Shown: positions 21,003-32,124, numbered from the stretch's first letter. The stretch: DNA of 64,000 nt from Prorocentrum cordatum (GCA_963575745.1 CAUYUJ010003447.1:424228-488227), one strand, 5' to 3'. Numbers and translations are program-made. The notes: generated from the sequence alone by a model not told the origin.

Positions 21003-22990
21003 TACTTGGGTCCTCGGCAGTCACAGGTCCCACAGGTTCCACAGGTCCCACGTGTCCCAGATGTCCCACAGGTCCCATAGGTCCCACGGGTCCCGCAGGT
21101 CTCGAAGGTCTCGCCGGTCCCGCAGGTCCCGCAGGTCCCGCAGGTCCCACAGGCCGCACAGGTGCCACAGGTGCCACAGGTCCCGGAGGTCCCGCAGGTC
21201 CCGCAGGTCCCACAGGTCCCACAGGTCCCTCAGGCCCAACAGATCCCACCGGTCCCAAGGTCTTGCAGGTGTCACAGGTCCCGCAGGTCCCACAGGTCCC
21301 ACAGGTCCTACAGGTCTTACAGGTCCCACAGGACCCACAAGTCGCAAAGAAGGTGCCAAAGGTCCCACAGGTCTCGCAGGTCCTACAGGTCCCACACGTC
21401 CCACAGGTCCCAAGGGTCCCACAGGCCTCGCGGGCCCCACAGGTCCCACAGGCCCCACAGGTCCCACATGTTTCACATGTCCCATAGGTTCCACAGGTTC
21501 CGCAGGTCCCGCGTGTCGCGCAGGTCTCGCAGGTCCCGCAGGCCCCGCAGGCCCCGCAGGTCCCGCAGGTCCCACTGGGTCCCACAGGTCCCACAGGTCC
21601 TACAGGTCCCACAAGCCCCACAGGTCCCGCAGGCCCCACAGGATCCACAGGGTCCGTAGGTCCCACAGGTCTCGCAGGTCGCGCAGGACCCGCCAGTCCC
21701 GCATACTCCATAGGCCCCGCAGGCCCCGCAGGTCCCACAGGTCCCACATGCAGGTCCCGCACGTCCCACATGTTCCGCAGGCCCCACGGGTCTTACAGGT
21801 TTTAAAGGTCTCGCAGGTCCCGCATGTCCCGCAATTCCCACAGGTCCCGTAGGTCCCAGAGGACCCATAGGTCCAACAGGTCCCACAGGACCCGCAGGTC
21901 CCGCAGGTCCGCAGGTGCCACAGGTCCCACAGGTATGAATGACCCCACAGGTTTCACAGGTTCTCGCAGGTCCACCGGTCGCACATGTCCCGCAGGTCCC
22001 GCAGCTCTCACAGGTCCCACAGGTTCCGCAGGTCTCCCAGGTCCCTCAGGTCCCACAGGTCCCACAGGCCCCCCGGGTCCCACAGGTCCCGCAGGTCCGA
22101 CAGGTCCCGCCGCCAGCACAGGTCCCACGAGTCCCACAAGTCCCGCAGGTCGCGCAGGTCCCACAAATCCCGCAGGCCCAGCATATCCCACATGTCCCAC
22201 AAGTCCCACATGCCCCACATGTCCCACAGGTCCTACAAGTCCCGCAAGCCCCGCAGGCCTCGTAGGTCTGGCAAGTCCCGCAGGCCCCGCAAGTCCCAGT
22301 CCCCCCAGGTCCCACATGCCCCGAAGGCCCCACAGGTCCCACAGGCCCGATAGGGCTTACAGGTCCTACAAGGGCCACGGGGTCCGCAGGTCCCGCAGGT
22401 TCCGCAGGACCCGCAGGTCCCACAGGTTTCGCAGGTCGCGCAGGTCCCGCATGTCCCACACGTCCCACAGGCGACGCATGCCCCACAGGCCCCTCAGGCC
22501 CTACAGGTCCCACAGGCCCCACAGGTCCACCCAGCCCCTCCGGTCCCACAGGTCCCACAGGTCCCACATGTCGCGCCGGTCCCGCAGGCCCCGCAAGTTC
22601 CGCAGGTCCCACGGGGCCTACAGGTGCCACAGGCGCCACAGGTCCCACTGGTATCGCAGGTCCTGCAGGTCCCACAGGTCCTACGAGTCCCTCAGGTCCT
22701 ACAGGTCCGACAGGTCAGGCAGGTGTCGCAGGTGGCGCAAGCCCCGCAGGTCCCACAGGTCCCACAGGTCTCGCAGGGACGACAAGTTTTGCAATTTCGA
22801 AGGCCCCACAGGTCCCACCAGGCCCACGCGTCCCACAGGTCCCAAGGGTCCCACAGGTCTCGCAGGTCCCTCAGGTCCCACAGCTACCGCAGCCCGCACA
22901 GCTCCCACAAGTTCCACAGGGCTCACGCTCCCAACATTTCTCCCAATTCCGGCAGGTTCCACAGGTCCCGCAGGTCCCACAGGTCACCTT
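21003..22990 (+). repeat. Two-kilobase tandem array of the 9-mer CAGGTCCCA
   Basis: Some 200 copies of CAGGTCCCR and one-base variants. Because 9 is a multiple of 3, every frame repeats a tripeptide: GPT/GPA (collagen-like), VPQ or RSH on plus, and similar on minus. All six frames stay largely open. A second smaller array lies at 38235-38700. Coding as a collagen-like protein is not supported, since both strands are equally open and no start or domain is evident. Confidence 0.9.
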
Positions 22991-23203
22991 TGGTGTTATT
23001 AAGATGGTTCCTGGGGTGATGTTTGCAAGGCGAAGGCGCGTGTAATTGCATGCGCTGCGCGCAGTGCAGAGTGAACCGTGAGTGCAAGTGCGAACCGCTG
23101 CCATGTAAATTTGGGGTTGCGCCCGTCCTGGAATCTTTTTGTGAACTTGCGGTTGCGGTGGTTTCCATCGTGGTCATTAGGGATCGAAGAAGGGGATAAT
23201 CGC

Positions 23204-23272
23204 CACAAACATAAACCGCCGCCGGGGGGGCCCAGCGCGGATCGAAGAAATCCGCGCGGAGCGCCAAACGTT
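23204..23272. mobile_element. Family IV element, internally deleted
   Basis: Left CACAAACATAAACCGCCG. Right AGCGCGGATCGAAGAAATCC then GCGCGGAGCGCC. Ends are as in the full copy, but the central stem is gone. Confidence 0.6.
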
Positions 23273-23639
23273 TTTTTGATGGTGCCGTTTTTCCTTTTTT
23301 CTCTAAGTTAGACATCCGCATTGTCGTTTCATGTTCACAGTGCGGCTTCATCGGAACAGTTACGTGGCGCCGTGCACAAAATGCGGCGCACATGTACTTG
23401 AATTGAGAGGATGGAGAAGTTGTTGCAAGACGCTCTGAGATGGCAGGCTCTTACAGCAGTCTGCACGGCTTGAGTTAGCGAGGGCGTTGTCAGTAGTTGC
23501 CTGGCGGGCGACGTAGGAGAGGAGTTGTTGACGTGTTGGACTGAAGTGATACACGTTGTCCACAGCCGAGTCCTCCTCTTCTTGCCTCATCGCTCCTGCT
23601 CCCCCTCCTGGTCCTCCTTTTCCTTTCCTTCCTTTCCTC
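23273..23639. other. No gene recognised
   Basis: Unassigned. AGTTAGACATCCGCATTGTC and GTTCACAGTGCGGCTTCATC resemble 18537-18590 (CTGGACATCCGCATGTTCGT, GTTCACACTTCGGTCTCATC), so a dispersed repeat is shared between the two sites. Confidence 0.45.
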
Positions 23640-24120
23640 CTCCATGTGGAAGGCGTTCTGGGGACTTCTTGCATGGTGGTCCAGGGCGTCGAGGAGGCAT
23701 TTCGGGTGTGTTATGGGTTCTTTTTGGCGGCCTTTTGGGGACTCTCTGGGTGCGGGTATCTTGAGGGCCTCCGGCGGCATCTTGGTTTTTGTTTGGCGTG
23801 TTGGGGGCTTGGGGGCCCTCTTACACGGGAAAGGTTTCAATGCAGGCTTGAGTTCACCATTTGGGGCCCCTGTTGGACCGTTTTGCAGGCCTTTTGGGCC
23901 GTGTCGGAGCCTTTTGGGGTCATCTTGGGGCCCTGTTGGTGGCTTCGTTGGGTCGACATGGGGTGGTTTTTGGGGCCTCTGTGGCCTCGCGAGCGTCTGC
24001 TCGGGGCCTGTCTTTTGTGGGCCGTTCGGGCCATCAGGAGGCCATGCTGGGCCGTTTGGGTGCCGTCACATTCGGGCCGACACACGGGCCGTTGTTGGTC
24101 ATGTGGAAGGCAGTGAAAGA
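23640..24120 (+). repeat. TTTTGGGG/GGCC degenerate repeat
   Basis: Repeated CTTTTGGGG, TTGGGGCC and GGGCCGTTTGGG motifs related to 10521-10860. Frames are open on both strands with no domain. Confidence 0.45.
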
Positions 24121-25086
24121 GCCAGTCATACTTCCAATGATCCCCCAGGACCCCAAACCAAATGAAACTCGTGGGGGTTGTCGGTGGCAGCGCAGGGCGA
24201 GGCTTGGAAACGTCAGTGGCGCAGCAGCTTCGGAAATGCAGTTTGGAAGGTGAATTCAGTGGTGATCGTGAAAAAAAGACGAAAGACACTAATACGAACC
24301 AGATGACAAAATGTACAAACAAATGTACAGAGCGACGAAAATGAACATTACCATCCAGGAGTGACTCCGCCCGAACACGCGCCCATCTCCCGGACGCGTC
24401 TTGGAGTCCAGACGTGGCTGTGGAAGCGGTTGCACCTGCTGCCGCCTGCCCCCCAAGGCTGAGCCATCTTGTGGCTCTACTGGAAGCGCGCTGGGGTCAT
24501 CCTGTAGTTTCTGTTGGGCGGCATCTCGAGGCCTCCTCGGGCCACGAGCAGGCCAGACTGGGAATTTGTGACAGTATCATGATGCTCCCGTGGTCCACCC
24601 AGAGGGCTTGGGGCCATCCTCGGGGACTCGCTGGCCCAACGGAGGCGATTTGTCCGGGGCTCCGTGGGGCCACATCGTGGCCGTCATGGCTTGGGCATCT
24701 GGGGGGTGCTGGGGGTGCGTTCTTGCGGTCTCTTCGTGTCCTCGTGGGCCACTTGGACCTTTTTTGGCCGCGCGATGGCGCCCCTCGGGAAATCAGGGTA
24801 ACTTATAGCGGTCGCGAAGTTAAAGGCCCTCCGGGCAACCCCCACGACGCGTGTTTTCGTCTACGCCGCGAGTCCGTTTGAAAGACATCTGAAAAGGGGA
24901 CAGGCGTGGAGAAACAAACATCCACGTACGATCCGGATGAAGCCAGACAGCAGCCGAGATGCAACCTTCACAGCCTGGCGCCCCCGAAGGGGGCCAGCGG
25001 ATGTTCGGCGGTTGGTGGCGCAATTATTGGCGCAACTCGCAAAATCTAGTTTCGTTTTGCAGCCGGGGCGAGACCTATGTGGCAAC
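24121..25086. other. No gene recognised
   Basis: Mixed sequence with no repeat or domain seen. GGCGCAATTATTGGCGCAAC at 25017-25036 begins the repeat set listed next. Confidence 0.4.
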
Positions 25087-25166
25087 CTGTGGCGCATGGG
25101 TTGCGTAACCAATGGAAGGCGCAACTCTTGGGAAAGCGTATTCTATGGCGCAACCCATGGCCGGAC
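25087..25166. repeat. Short inverted repeat GGCGCATGGGTTGCG
   Basis: GGCGCATGGGTTGCG (about 25091) and CGCAACCCATGGCC (about 25153) are inverted partners about 50 bases apart. Nearby GGCGCAACTC copies suggest a small foldback element. Confidence 0.45.
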
Positions 25167-25399
25167 GCGACGTGGAGGGTCGCGGACACAGTCAGATGGG
25201 CGGAGAAGATAGAGGGAACGGCGGCGGACAGATGCCAGCCGGGGGATCTGATGGCAGCGCGAATTTCAATGAGGGAGATGGGGTCGGGGAGTAAGGATGG
25301 CGGGGGCGAGGTGATGCGAGATGGACGACGTAAGAGACGAATAGAGTGAGAGAGAGAGAGATAGGGGAAAAAGAAAGCAAAGAAACGTGAGTCACTACA

Positions 25400-25510
25400 A
25401 GGGGGTGAGCTGGAGAACGACGAGGATGAGGACGAGGACAAGGACGAGGACGACGACACTGACCCCGACGACGAGGCCGATGCCGACGAGACCTGGCCGA
25501 CAGGACCCAC
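25400..25510. repeat. GAC/GAG purine-rich low-complexity tract
   Basis: GAGGACGAGGACAAGGACGA-type repeat on the plus strand. The acidic frame it gives is compositional. Confidence 0.6.
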
Positions 25511-25935
25511 AGTGGTCTCAGGATGGAAGGGACCACGCTCGACTTATGCTCGCCGTTTGGGCTGCCCGTGGGACCCAATCGGCGAGCTGTCTTGTGATAG
25601 GGCTCCTGCAAGAAGACGTCCTGCAGGATTCTCGTCGAGTTCCACAGGTTTCGTGGGGGTCTTCTGCTCCAGTGCGTTGCGTGGCGGAGTGGTGGGGGTC
25701 ACGTGGCGCCAGGACGGGTGTTCATACGTCTAGACAAAAATTGGTCTGGGACCCCGTGGTACTGGAACTCTACGTGGCCCCAGACATTGTTCGTTCTGGT
25801 AGTTGCAGTTGCAGAAGCAGCTGCAATTGTGCTCAGGTTTGTTCCGCCACGATCGCAGCTTCAGCGGGTTCGTCGGGAATGGCAGTAGATGCAGTTTTGC
25901 GCTTGTGGTCGCAGCGTCTCTGCTGGTAGTTGGGC

Positions 25936-25942
25936 GGATGCA

Positions 25943-25975
<33 letters not shown>

Positions 25976-25980
25976 GTTGC
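25936..25980. repeat. CAG trinucleotide tract
   Basis: CAGCAGCAGCAGCAGAAGCAG followed by further CAG units. Frames read poly-Gln, Ala or Ser. No gene context. Confidence 0.85.
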
Positions 25981-26521
25981 AGACCCCGACACCCGACGAT
26001 GGTTTTCAATCCGCGGCCCAACAGGTCCCGACCGCTTCTCCGGGGATAGCTTTCCGCTTCGGATCCGTTTTTCATGGCCCCGGGGCTCCGAACACGCGGC
26101 ACAAGGGCAGAACTCAACGGAAAAGCCACCGGGATTCACCAAATCGCATCGTCGGAGATGTGGATCCTGAAATCTAAACAGAACGAACGCCAAGAGTTCC
26201 CGGGGTCAGTACACGCGCCCCGAGGGCAGAATTCCAGGGCAAACCCGCCGGTGATGAAATACAATACCCCAAATCAGATCGGTGTTATTTCACTTCTGCC
26301 GGTGCTTTTTCACTTCTGCCCATGGCCGAGGTTCTAAGCAGCGGATGCTCGGGTCAGCCTTTTTGACAGCCACGCGGCCCACTCTCCCTCCTCGTCCTCG
26401 TCCTTCTCCCCCATCCTCCCTGAATGTGGTGACGCTCACCCGGCCGGCCAATTTACAGCCCTGCCGCGAGCGAGTCCTATGTTGGTGCGGTTATAGCCCC
26501 CTTGAGGGGAAGCGGATTTGA
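25981..26521. other. No gene recognised
   Basis: Unassigned. It has a local tandem pair (TTTCACTTCTGCC, about 26288 and 26308). Confidence 0.35.
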
Positions 26522-26529
26522 CGCTCAAT

Positions 26530-26575
26530 CGAATCTATATATACATCTATATATATACATACATATACATATACA
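26530..26575. repeat. TA/CATATA tract
   Basis: ATATATACAT repeats, an AT-rich patch in GC-rich sequence. Confidence 0.8.
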
Positions 26576-26765
26576 CCCCAAATCAGATCGTCTGAGATCT
26601 GGGGAGAGGTGGCAGCACTTGCCGCCTGCCGCGGCAGATGCCTCGGGGTTCGCGGCGTCCGCCGCGCGCTGGGCCCCCCACCGACGACGGCCCCCGCCAG
26701 CGCGCTTGCGCGCCGGGCCGCGCGTCTCCGCCGCGCCGCGCCAGCCCGACAGCGAGCGCCTGCAG

Positions 26766-26816
26766 ACCTTCGACTGGATAGTGGTGCTGGACAAGGGCCG
26801 CGTGGCCGTGCAAGGC
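26766..26816 (+). CDS. Exon of an ABC transporter, region after the H-loop
   Basis: After an acceptor-like CGCCTGCAG (an alternative acceptor is at 26743-26744), the frame reads TFDWIVVLDKGRVAVQG. This matches the consensus just after the H-loop of ABC nucleotide-binding domains, where a D.I.VLD.GR....G strand follows the switch histidine. It could belong to the same plus-strand gene as the exon at 8898-8976, which would need an intermediate exon with the VTH switch motif that was not found, or to a different gene or relic. A GC or GT donor at about 26814-26820 is uncertain. Confidence 0.5.
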
Positions 26817-27229
26817 GCGCGCGCGGCGTCCCCGCTCCGTGTGGGCCTTTGGCATCTTCGCGCCCGCCGTGGCCAGACATCGCGACGGGAGGTGTTTGGC
26901 CCCTCGTGGCCTCTGGGGGGGCCCTTGCCAGGCCCTGGGGCCGACGAGAAACGACTCGGGATGGAGAGCCGTTCCCTGGGCGGGGGGGCAGACATCCGTG
27001 GAGCCGCGTTGTGGAGAAAACGCGACGTCGGATGGCGGGATCACCCCTTCTGCGGGCATGGTGTCCGTTTGACCCCCTGGTCGTTCGTGGAACGACGTTT
27101 CCTGAAGTCGCCGTTCTCCCCCCGTCTCCCCTCCTCTTCGGCCCAGTAGTTGGCCGAGGAATCTTGTCTGGTCACTCGGGCATTCCATTGCAATTTCAAG
27201 CGCAAAGTTGGAGATCGCAGAGACTCTCG
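26817..27229. other. No gene recognised after the ABC-like exon
   Basis: GC-rich sequence with open frames on both strands. No ABC motif or other domain recognised. Confidence 0.4.
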
Positions 27230-28960
27230 AGGAGTATTGATGCAGTATAGAGTCGCCGTTTCGGCATAAGGAAACAGCATCGAACTACGACTCATTAAGA
27301 AAGACGCAGTATAGAACCGCGACTTTGGTAGGAACCGGGCAACGACATAGAACTGGGAGGGGAACAAGGATCGCACTTTTTGACAAGTGGACGCAACATA
27401 CCATCGCAACCTACCATGAAGGAATCAGTACAGAACCGCGACTTGGGTAGGAATCGAATCAGGGTCACTTAGCTGGAATGAGGAAGCATGATACATCTGC
27501 GAATTAGGAAAAGTGAAGCAGCATTGAACCGCGACTTGGTCATACATTGAGAACCGACTCAAAATTGTGGGGTCGTGGGGGGGGGTGAGGGTGGCGATTC
27601 AGGATTAAAGACAACATGGAACTGCGGCTTAGGAATTGGGCAACAGGAAAGAAACGTGACTCTGGTTTGGGCCGGGAAGCGCGCATGATCGTGGCGAGGT
27701 TGGGCCGCGATTTGTGAGGGAGGAGGCAGCAAACAAACATTATTTAGGAACAAGAAAGCAGTATACAGCCAGGTTAGCATTGCTGAATCGCGATTCAAAA
27801 TAAGCAAGCAGTGCGGAACCACGACTTGGGGAGAAATCGAGAAACGACACAGTTGTTGGGGGAGAGGGGGGCAGGGTCGCGACTTGGTAATACAGAAACT
27901 TCATGGAACGTGCGACTCAAGATGTTCCCTGATTCATAACAAAACCGAGGCTTGCAGTGTTATTAGTTTTACGTTGCGGTTCTGTGCTGTTTCTGTTTGC
28001 CTCAGTCGCGACCCGACCCCCCCCTTCTGTTGTGCATCGTTTCTCGATTCCCCGAAGTCGCGGTTCTGGATTGCTTCTGTATGCTTGAGCCGCGATTTTT
28101 TTCTGGTGTTTTATTCCTAAGTCGCGACTAGGACACCCCTCCCCAACAGTTGTGTGTCCTTTCCCGATGTCTACCCACGTCGCGGTTTTATGTTGTTTCC
28201 GTTTTTCAAGTTGCGATTGTTTCGTGTTTTTTGTGTTTCTAAGTCGCGACATTGTTCCCCCACCCCCCACCCTTCCCCCCAGTTCCGCAACGGTTCCCGA
28301 ATCTTGAGCATTTCGAGTTGTTTCAAAGTTAATCTTTCTTCGTTCCTCAAACGCGACCTTAACATCCCCCCTCAAGTGTTGTGTCGTTTCTCGGATCTTA
28401 CCAAGTTGCGGCTGTATATCGTTTTTGGGGGTATTCCTAAGTCGCGGCTTTGTTTCCCCCAAGTTCTGTGCTTGTTCACTAATTCTACCACATTCGCAGT
28501 TCCATGTGTTGTTTCTTCATTCGCCAGTGTCGGCTGTAATCCTAAGTCGCGACGCTACCCCCCCGTCAGTATTGTGTCGCTTCGCGGGTGCTGCTTGAGC
28601 CGCGATTGTATACGGCTTTGTTTTGTTGAAACAGGATTATGTGTGGTTTCCTTATGATTTGGTCCTAAGGCGAGACTCTCCATATACTGTTTCCCTATGC
28701 CCAATTCGCGATCCTACATAGTTTCCTTTCTCTGAAGTAGCTCTTCTGTGCTGCTGTCCCAACCCTAGGTCTGAGTTAATGCTCCCTTAATATTTAAGCA
28801 GAGACTATATCCGTATGTGAAGATCCTTGTTCGCAAACCGCTTTTATGTCATGTTTCCTTGTGCCTAGCGTTCAATCGCAGTTGTGCGCTGGCTCCTGAT
28901 CCCTAAGCCCTGTATTTGCCGCGTCCTTATGTTTAAGTTGCGATTCTTCCTTGTTTTCTT
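27230..28960. repeat. Large array with halves in opposite orientation (GAACCGCGACTTGG units)
   Basis: From 27230 to about 27925 the plus strand carries decayed units such as AGTATAGAACCGCGACTTTG, CAGTACAGAACCGCGACTTG and GCGGAACCACGACTTGG, spaced tens of bases apart. From about 27965 to 28960 the same unit is on the minus strand, e.g. AAGTCGCGGTTCTGGATTGC and CTAAGTCGCGAC. The switch is near 27930. Units also share AGGAATCGGGCAACGACA-type spacers. A head-to-head duplication of a satellite-like array is the simplest view. Function is unknown. Confidence 0.75.
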
Positions 28961-29680
28961 ACTCCTAAATCGCGCTGCACCAAAAGGCGCGGGATCGCTT
29001 AAGCCCGCCCAGCGCCGTCCCGCTTCGTCTTTCGCAGCTTGCGCGGACGGGCGCGCGCGTTCGGTTGTTCATTTAGCGGGTACTGAAGTCCACTGCTACC
29101 TACCACCTACCCCTTGCCCCTTGGGGAATTGCGCCGCGCGTTCATTGGCCCCGACTGCCTAAGGCAAGCCGGCCGCCCCTTCTCCCCAACCCATCCTGTG
29201 ATTTCCCGCAATCAGGATCAAAAATTGCTCACTATGGCTCCCACCTTTCCCCCCATACGTGGCCACTCAATCACTTGCATGTGCGTCGCTTTTCAAGGTG
29301 CGCGCGTTGCTCATCCGCTTGTTTATGCAAGATGATTGTATTTGCTCGGCAGCAGCACGTTGATGGGGACGCCCTACCCGCATGACACGGATGCTGTTAT
29401 TTCTTTCTCATTTTTTGCCGTCAAATCACCCGAATAGCGGTGTTTGTCTTCGGAGAGTGGCTCAGGATGCGTCGGATCTTTCCGCAGATTTGTCTTCAGC
29501 TCCCTTCGTGAGCGTAGGCGCAGTCGGAGCCAGAAGTGGCCTCGTCTCATAATCCAGGATCCTCGTACTAGGCTGCTTGGACGTTGGCTGCACCGTGCAT
29601 CCTGGATCTTTTGCGTTCGACAGGAACGACAGGCGATCGAGCGGGGCTGGGACAGAGACTCGGTCCCAGAGCGTTCCGGA
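28961..29680. other. No gene recognised
   Basis: Mixed sequence, less GC-rich around 29230-29420. No repeat or domain recognised. Confidence 0.35.
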
Positions 29681-29879
29681 GCTCGGGTCGGGCGAAAGTG
29701 GGGGATTGGGAAAGGGGGGGTTACGAAATTTGCTGCATGCAGCTGGTTTCGGCCTCACCGAGGAGCCCATTCCTCGATACATTGCCGCCTCCGGCGCCGG
29801 GAGGCGCCGGGAAAATCAGTCACGTGAGCTGATTCTCAAACCCCCCCTTTGCTATCCCCCCCTTTCGCCCGACCCGAGG
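29681..29879. mobile_element. Inverted-repeat element, arms about 41 bp
   Basis: The left arm 29681-29722 (GCTCGGGTCGGGCGAAAGTG, then GGGGATTGGGAAAGGGGGGG) is matched in reverse by 29839-29879 (CCCCCCCTTTGCTATCCCCC, then CCTTTCGCCCGACCCGAGG). Flanking CAGAGCGTTCCGGA and CAGAGCGTCCCCGAACGCTC are also related. A single copy of a possible foldback transposon. Confidence 0.6.
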
Positions 29880-30018
29880 AGCGCTCTCAGAGCGTCCCCG
29901 AACGCTCTGAGGAAGACTGCGGCGCTCGACACGCCGTCCAGGTCGGGCGGGGCCAGGGCGAGGATCAATCCGCTCCAGGGCGTTCCGGAACGCTCTCGGA
30001 GCGAACCCGAAGTCTTTC

Positions 30019-30175
30019 AGGAAGGGAAAAAACACACAGACACAATTATTCGTCGACTCCCAGAGAAAGATAGGAGAATATGGGAATTGGGTGGGAAGAC
30101 AAGAACCCAGAAGATATGGGAAAATACGGGGAATCGTTTTATTTGTGTGTCTTTAGTTGTGTGTCCTTGGGCCCC
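30019..30175 (+). mobile_element. Family E element, full copy
   Basis: Left end AGGAAGGGAAAAAACACACA, ACACAATTATTCGTCGACTC. Middle GGGTGGGAAGACAAGAACCC. Right end TTTGTGTGTCTTTAGTTGTG, TGTCCTTGGGCCCC. Imperfect inverted ends (ACACACAGACACAATTA versus ACACAAATAA on the other strand). 157 bp, non-coding. Confidence 0.8.
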
Positions 30176-30289
30176 GTGAGTCTCTGAGAAGACTGCGGCG
30201 CTCGACGCGTATCCCAGAGCCGCCTGATCTCTCAGAGACGCTCCGTTCGTCCTCCGAGGTTGTCTTCGTCTTGGCTTCGTCTTTGCAGA

Positions 30290-30450
30290 GGGAGGAGCGG
30301 GGAGGCGGAGGGCGGGGGGGGGAGAAGGGAGGAAACAAGGAAGAGCGGGTCGGAGGGAAAGAGAAGGGACAGGGAGCACGGAGGAGAGGGAGGAGGAGAG
30401 AAGGAGGAAGAGGAGGAGGAGGAGGAGAAGGAGGAGGAGGAGGAGGGCAT
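30290..30450. repeat. GGA/GAG polypurine tract
   Basis: Purine-rich plus strand, strongest as (GAG)n at about 30405-30450. Confidence 0.85.
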
Positions 30451-30513
30451 TGCTCCCGTGGACGACTGCGATGCCCAGGCATCGAGCGCCGCCCGAGTCT
30501 GTTCGAGACGTGC

Positions 30514-30678
30514 CAGGAGGGAAACATAGGCACACAGCCACAAATGATCGCCCATTCCTTACAAAATACGGGAGCATGCGGGAAGTGGAGGGAAGACGAA
30601 ATTACAGACAGTACCATGTAAAGATATCGGGGGGGGGGTCGAGTACGTGTCTCTTTGCTTTGTGTCTCCCTGGGCCCT
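30514..30678 (+). mobile_element. Family E element, diverged copy
   Basis: CAGGAGGGAAACATAGGCAC and ACAAATGATCG at the left. GGGAAGTGGAGGGAAGACGAA in the middle. TTTGTGTCTCCCTGGGCCC at the right. Clearly related to the copy 500 bp upstream but much older. Confidence 0.65.
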
Positions 30679-30904
30679 TTGAGGTGCGTCCCCGAATCTC
30701 TCGACGCCTTCACCGGGGCCGCGTTGCATCCCCGCTGGGACTCCGGACGGCCCCGGAGGCCGAAGGAGCGCCTGCCTGCCGAGGCCCCACGAGAATGCCT
30801 TCGGAGACCTGGGCGCCTCGGTCGCACCGTCGAGCCGCCGGGCGTCCGGGCCCAGGAGGCGGCGGAGAGTGCACGGGGAGAGCCGCACCTGGGCCTCCCA
30901 GATC
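30679..30904 (+). other. Open GC-rich stretch, possible exon remnants
   Basis: Open in more than one frame with high GC at third positions. No recognisable motif and no clear splice pair, so no gene is called. Confidence 0.3.
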
Positions 30905-31034
30905 TTGGCGTCGCTCGGACGTGTGCATTTTTCCTTCGGCGAGGGCCATCGAGGAGCATCCTCGATCATTTGGCGCAGAAGACCACGCACGAAACCGAAA
31001 AAAGCACAGGGAATGGACGTCCGAGCGATGGCCA
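30905..31034 (+). mobile_element. Family V TIR element
   Basis: Left TGGCGTCGCTCGGACGTGTG, right GGACGTCCGAGCGATGGCCA (inverted partners). Shared interior: CATCGAGGAGCATCCTCGAT and ACCACGCACGAAACCGAA. 130 bp. Other copies are at 33133-33260, 43231-43346 and 48625-48754. Confidence 0.8.
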
Positions 31035-31135
31035 GAGATGCGGTCCGAGTAGAAGGATGGGGTCCTGGGCCTCCCAGATGGGGTCCTGGGCCCCCAGATG
31101 GGGTCCGAGCAGATGGGGAGAACCGTACCTGGGCC

Positions 31136-31298
31136 TAAGTCGGGCCTGTCCCTCTACAGGGGGGGAGTACTCAGAAATAGTCGAAAAATGCTCTGGGGGC
31201 AATTTTTCCAGCATGTGTTTGTATTTGTTTGAGCATTTTATGAGTATGTTTTATGTTTCGTCGAGAATCCCCCTGTTGGGGGACACGCCCGACTTAAA
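31136..31298 (+). mobile_element. Family I TIR element, full copy (163 bp)
   Basis: Left end TAAGTCGGGCCTGTCCCTCT, right end GGGGGACACGCCCGACTTAA. Flanked by CCTGGGCC (31128-31135) and CCTAGGCC (31299-31306), an 8-bp target duplication with one change. The interior has GAAATAGTCG, GAGCATTTTATGAGTATGTT and TTTCGTCGAGAATCC, shared with other copies. No reading frame of note, so non-autonomous. Confidence 0.85.
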
Positions 31299-31403
31299 CC
31301 TAGGCCTTCCAGCTGGGGTCCGAGTAGGTGGGGTCGAATGATCGCGCCGCATCGCCGTGGCCTCGGCGATGCGGTCCGATGTGGAGCCCGATTTTCTCCG
31401 CGG

Positions 31404-31508
31404 CGACGTCGCCGATGCATCGCCGATGCATCGCCGATGCATCGGCGATGCATCGGCGGCGGAGGAGGAGGAGGAGGAGGAGGAGGAGGAGGAGGAGGAG
31501 GAGGAGGG
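31404..31508. repeat. GATGCATC palindrome cluster and GAG tract
   Basis: Four copies of CGATGCATCG (31409-31453), the last two inverted relative to the first two, so the block is itself a near-perfect hairpin. (GAG)n follows to 31508. Confidence 0.8.
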
Positions 31509-32124
31509 CAGGCAGAAGGATGAGGAGCCCGACAGGCACGTCCCCATTCGGCTTCAGGTGAACCCGTGGGTTACTGAAAGCTGGAATCTAGCTTGGTCGC
31601 AAGACCCTCGCCTCCCGGCGCCATTAGCCATTGCTCAGGTGCCCAGACACCGCGGATCGCTCCGAGGGGAACAATTTCCGCTCAGTCGTCCCCCGACTGG
31701 CCGACCATGATCGGATACCGCAGCCGAGGGAACCCGTAGGTGGAGTTGGGAGAGGAGGATCGATGAGGAAGAGGACGAGAACGAGGGCGAGGATACAGCG
31801 GAGGAGAAGCAAGGATGACCGAGGAGGAGACCGAACGGCGATGCCCAGGCCCAGCCAAGGAGGTGCTCAAGACCGAGGCTCGCTACCACGCCGTCGGTCC
31901 GTCGTCCGCCGCTGCTCCTTCCGAGTGTGGTCCGCCAGCGCGGCGTCCGCCCGCTGGATATGACGTTTTCGAGCCCAGCGTTTTGTCTTGATTCCGATGT
32001 CTGCGGCCCAGTATCGGAGCATCGGGCCTCAAGGCCGTCGAGCACGGATCAGGGACGAAACGCTACCCCTGGGAAAGGGGTCGGCAAATTGAAACAACAA
32101 ATCTTGTCCGGGGTCGTCGACGTT
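31509..32124. other. No gene recognised
   Basis: Mixed GC-rich sequence with short open frames on both strands. No motif recognised. Confidence 0.35.

Noticed and set aside
21003-22990. CRISPR-like repeat array
   Set aside because: Units are contiguous 9-mers without unique spacers, and the window looks eukaryotic.
20725-23002. Collagen-like proteins on both strands
   Set aside because: Product of the 9-mer CAGGTCCCA array, which opens nearly all six frames. No start, signal peptide or non-repeat domain.
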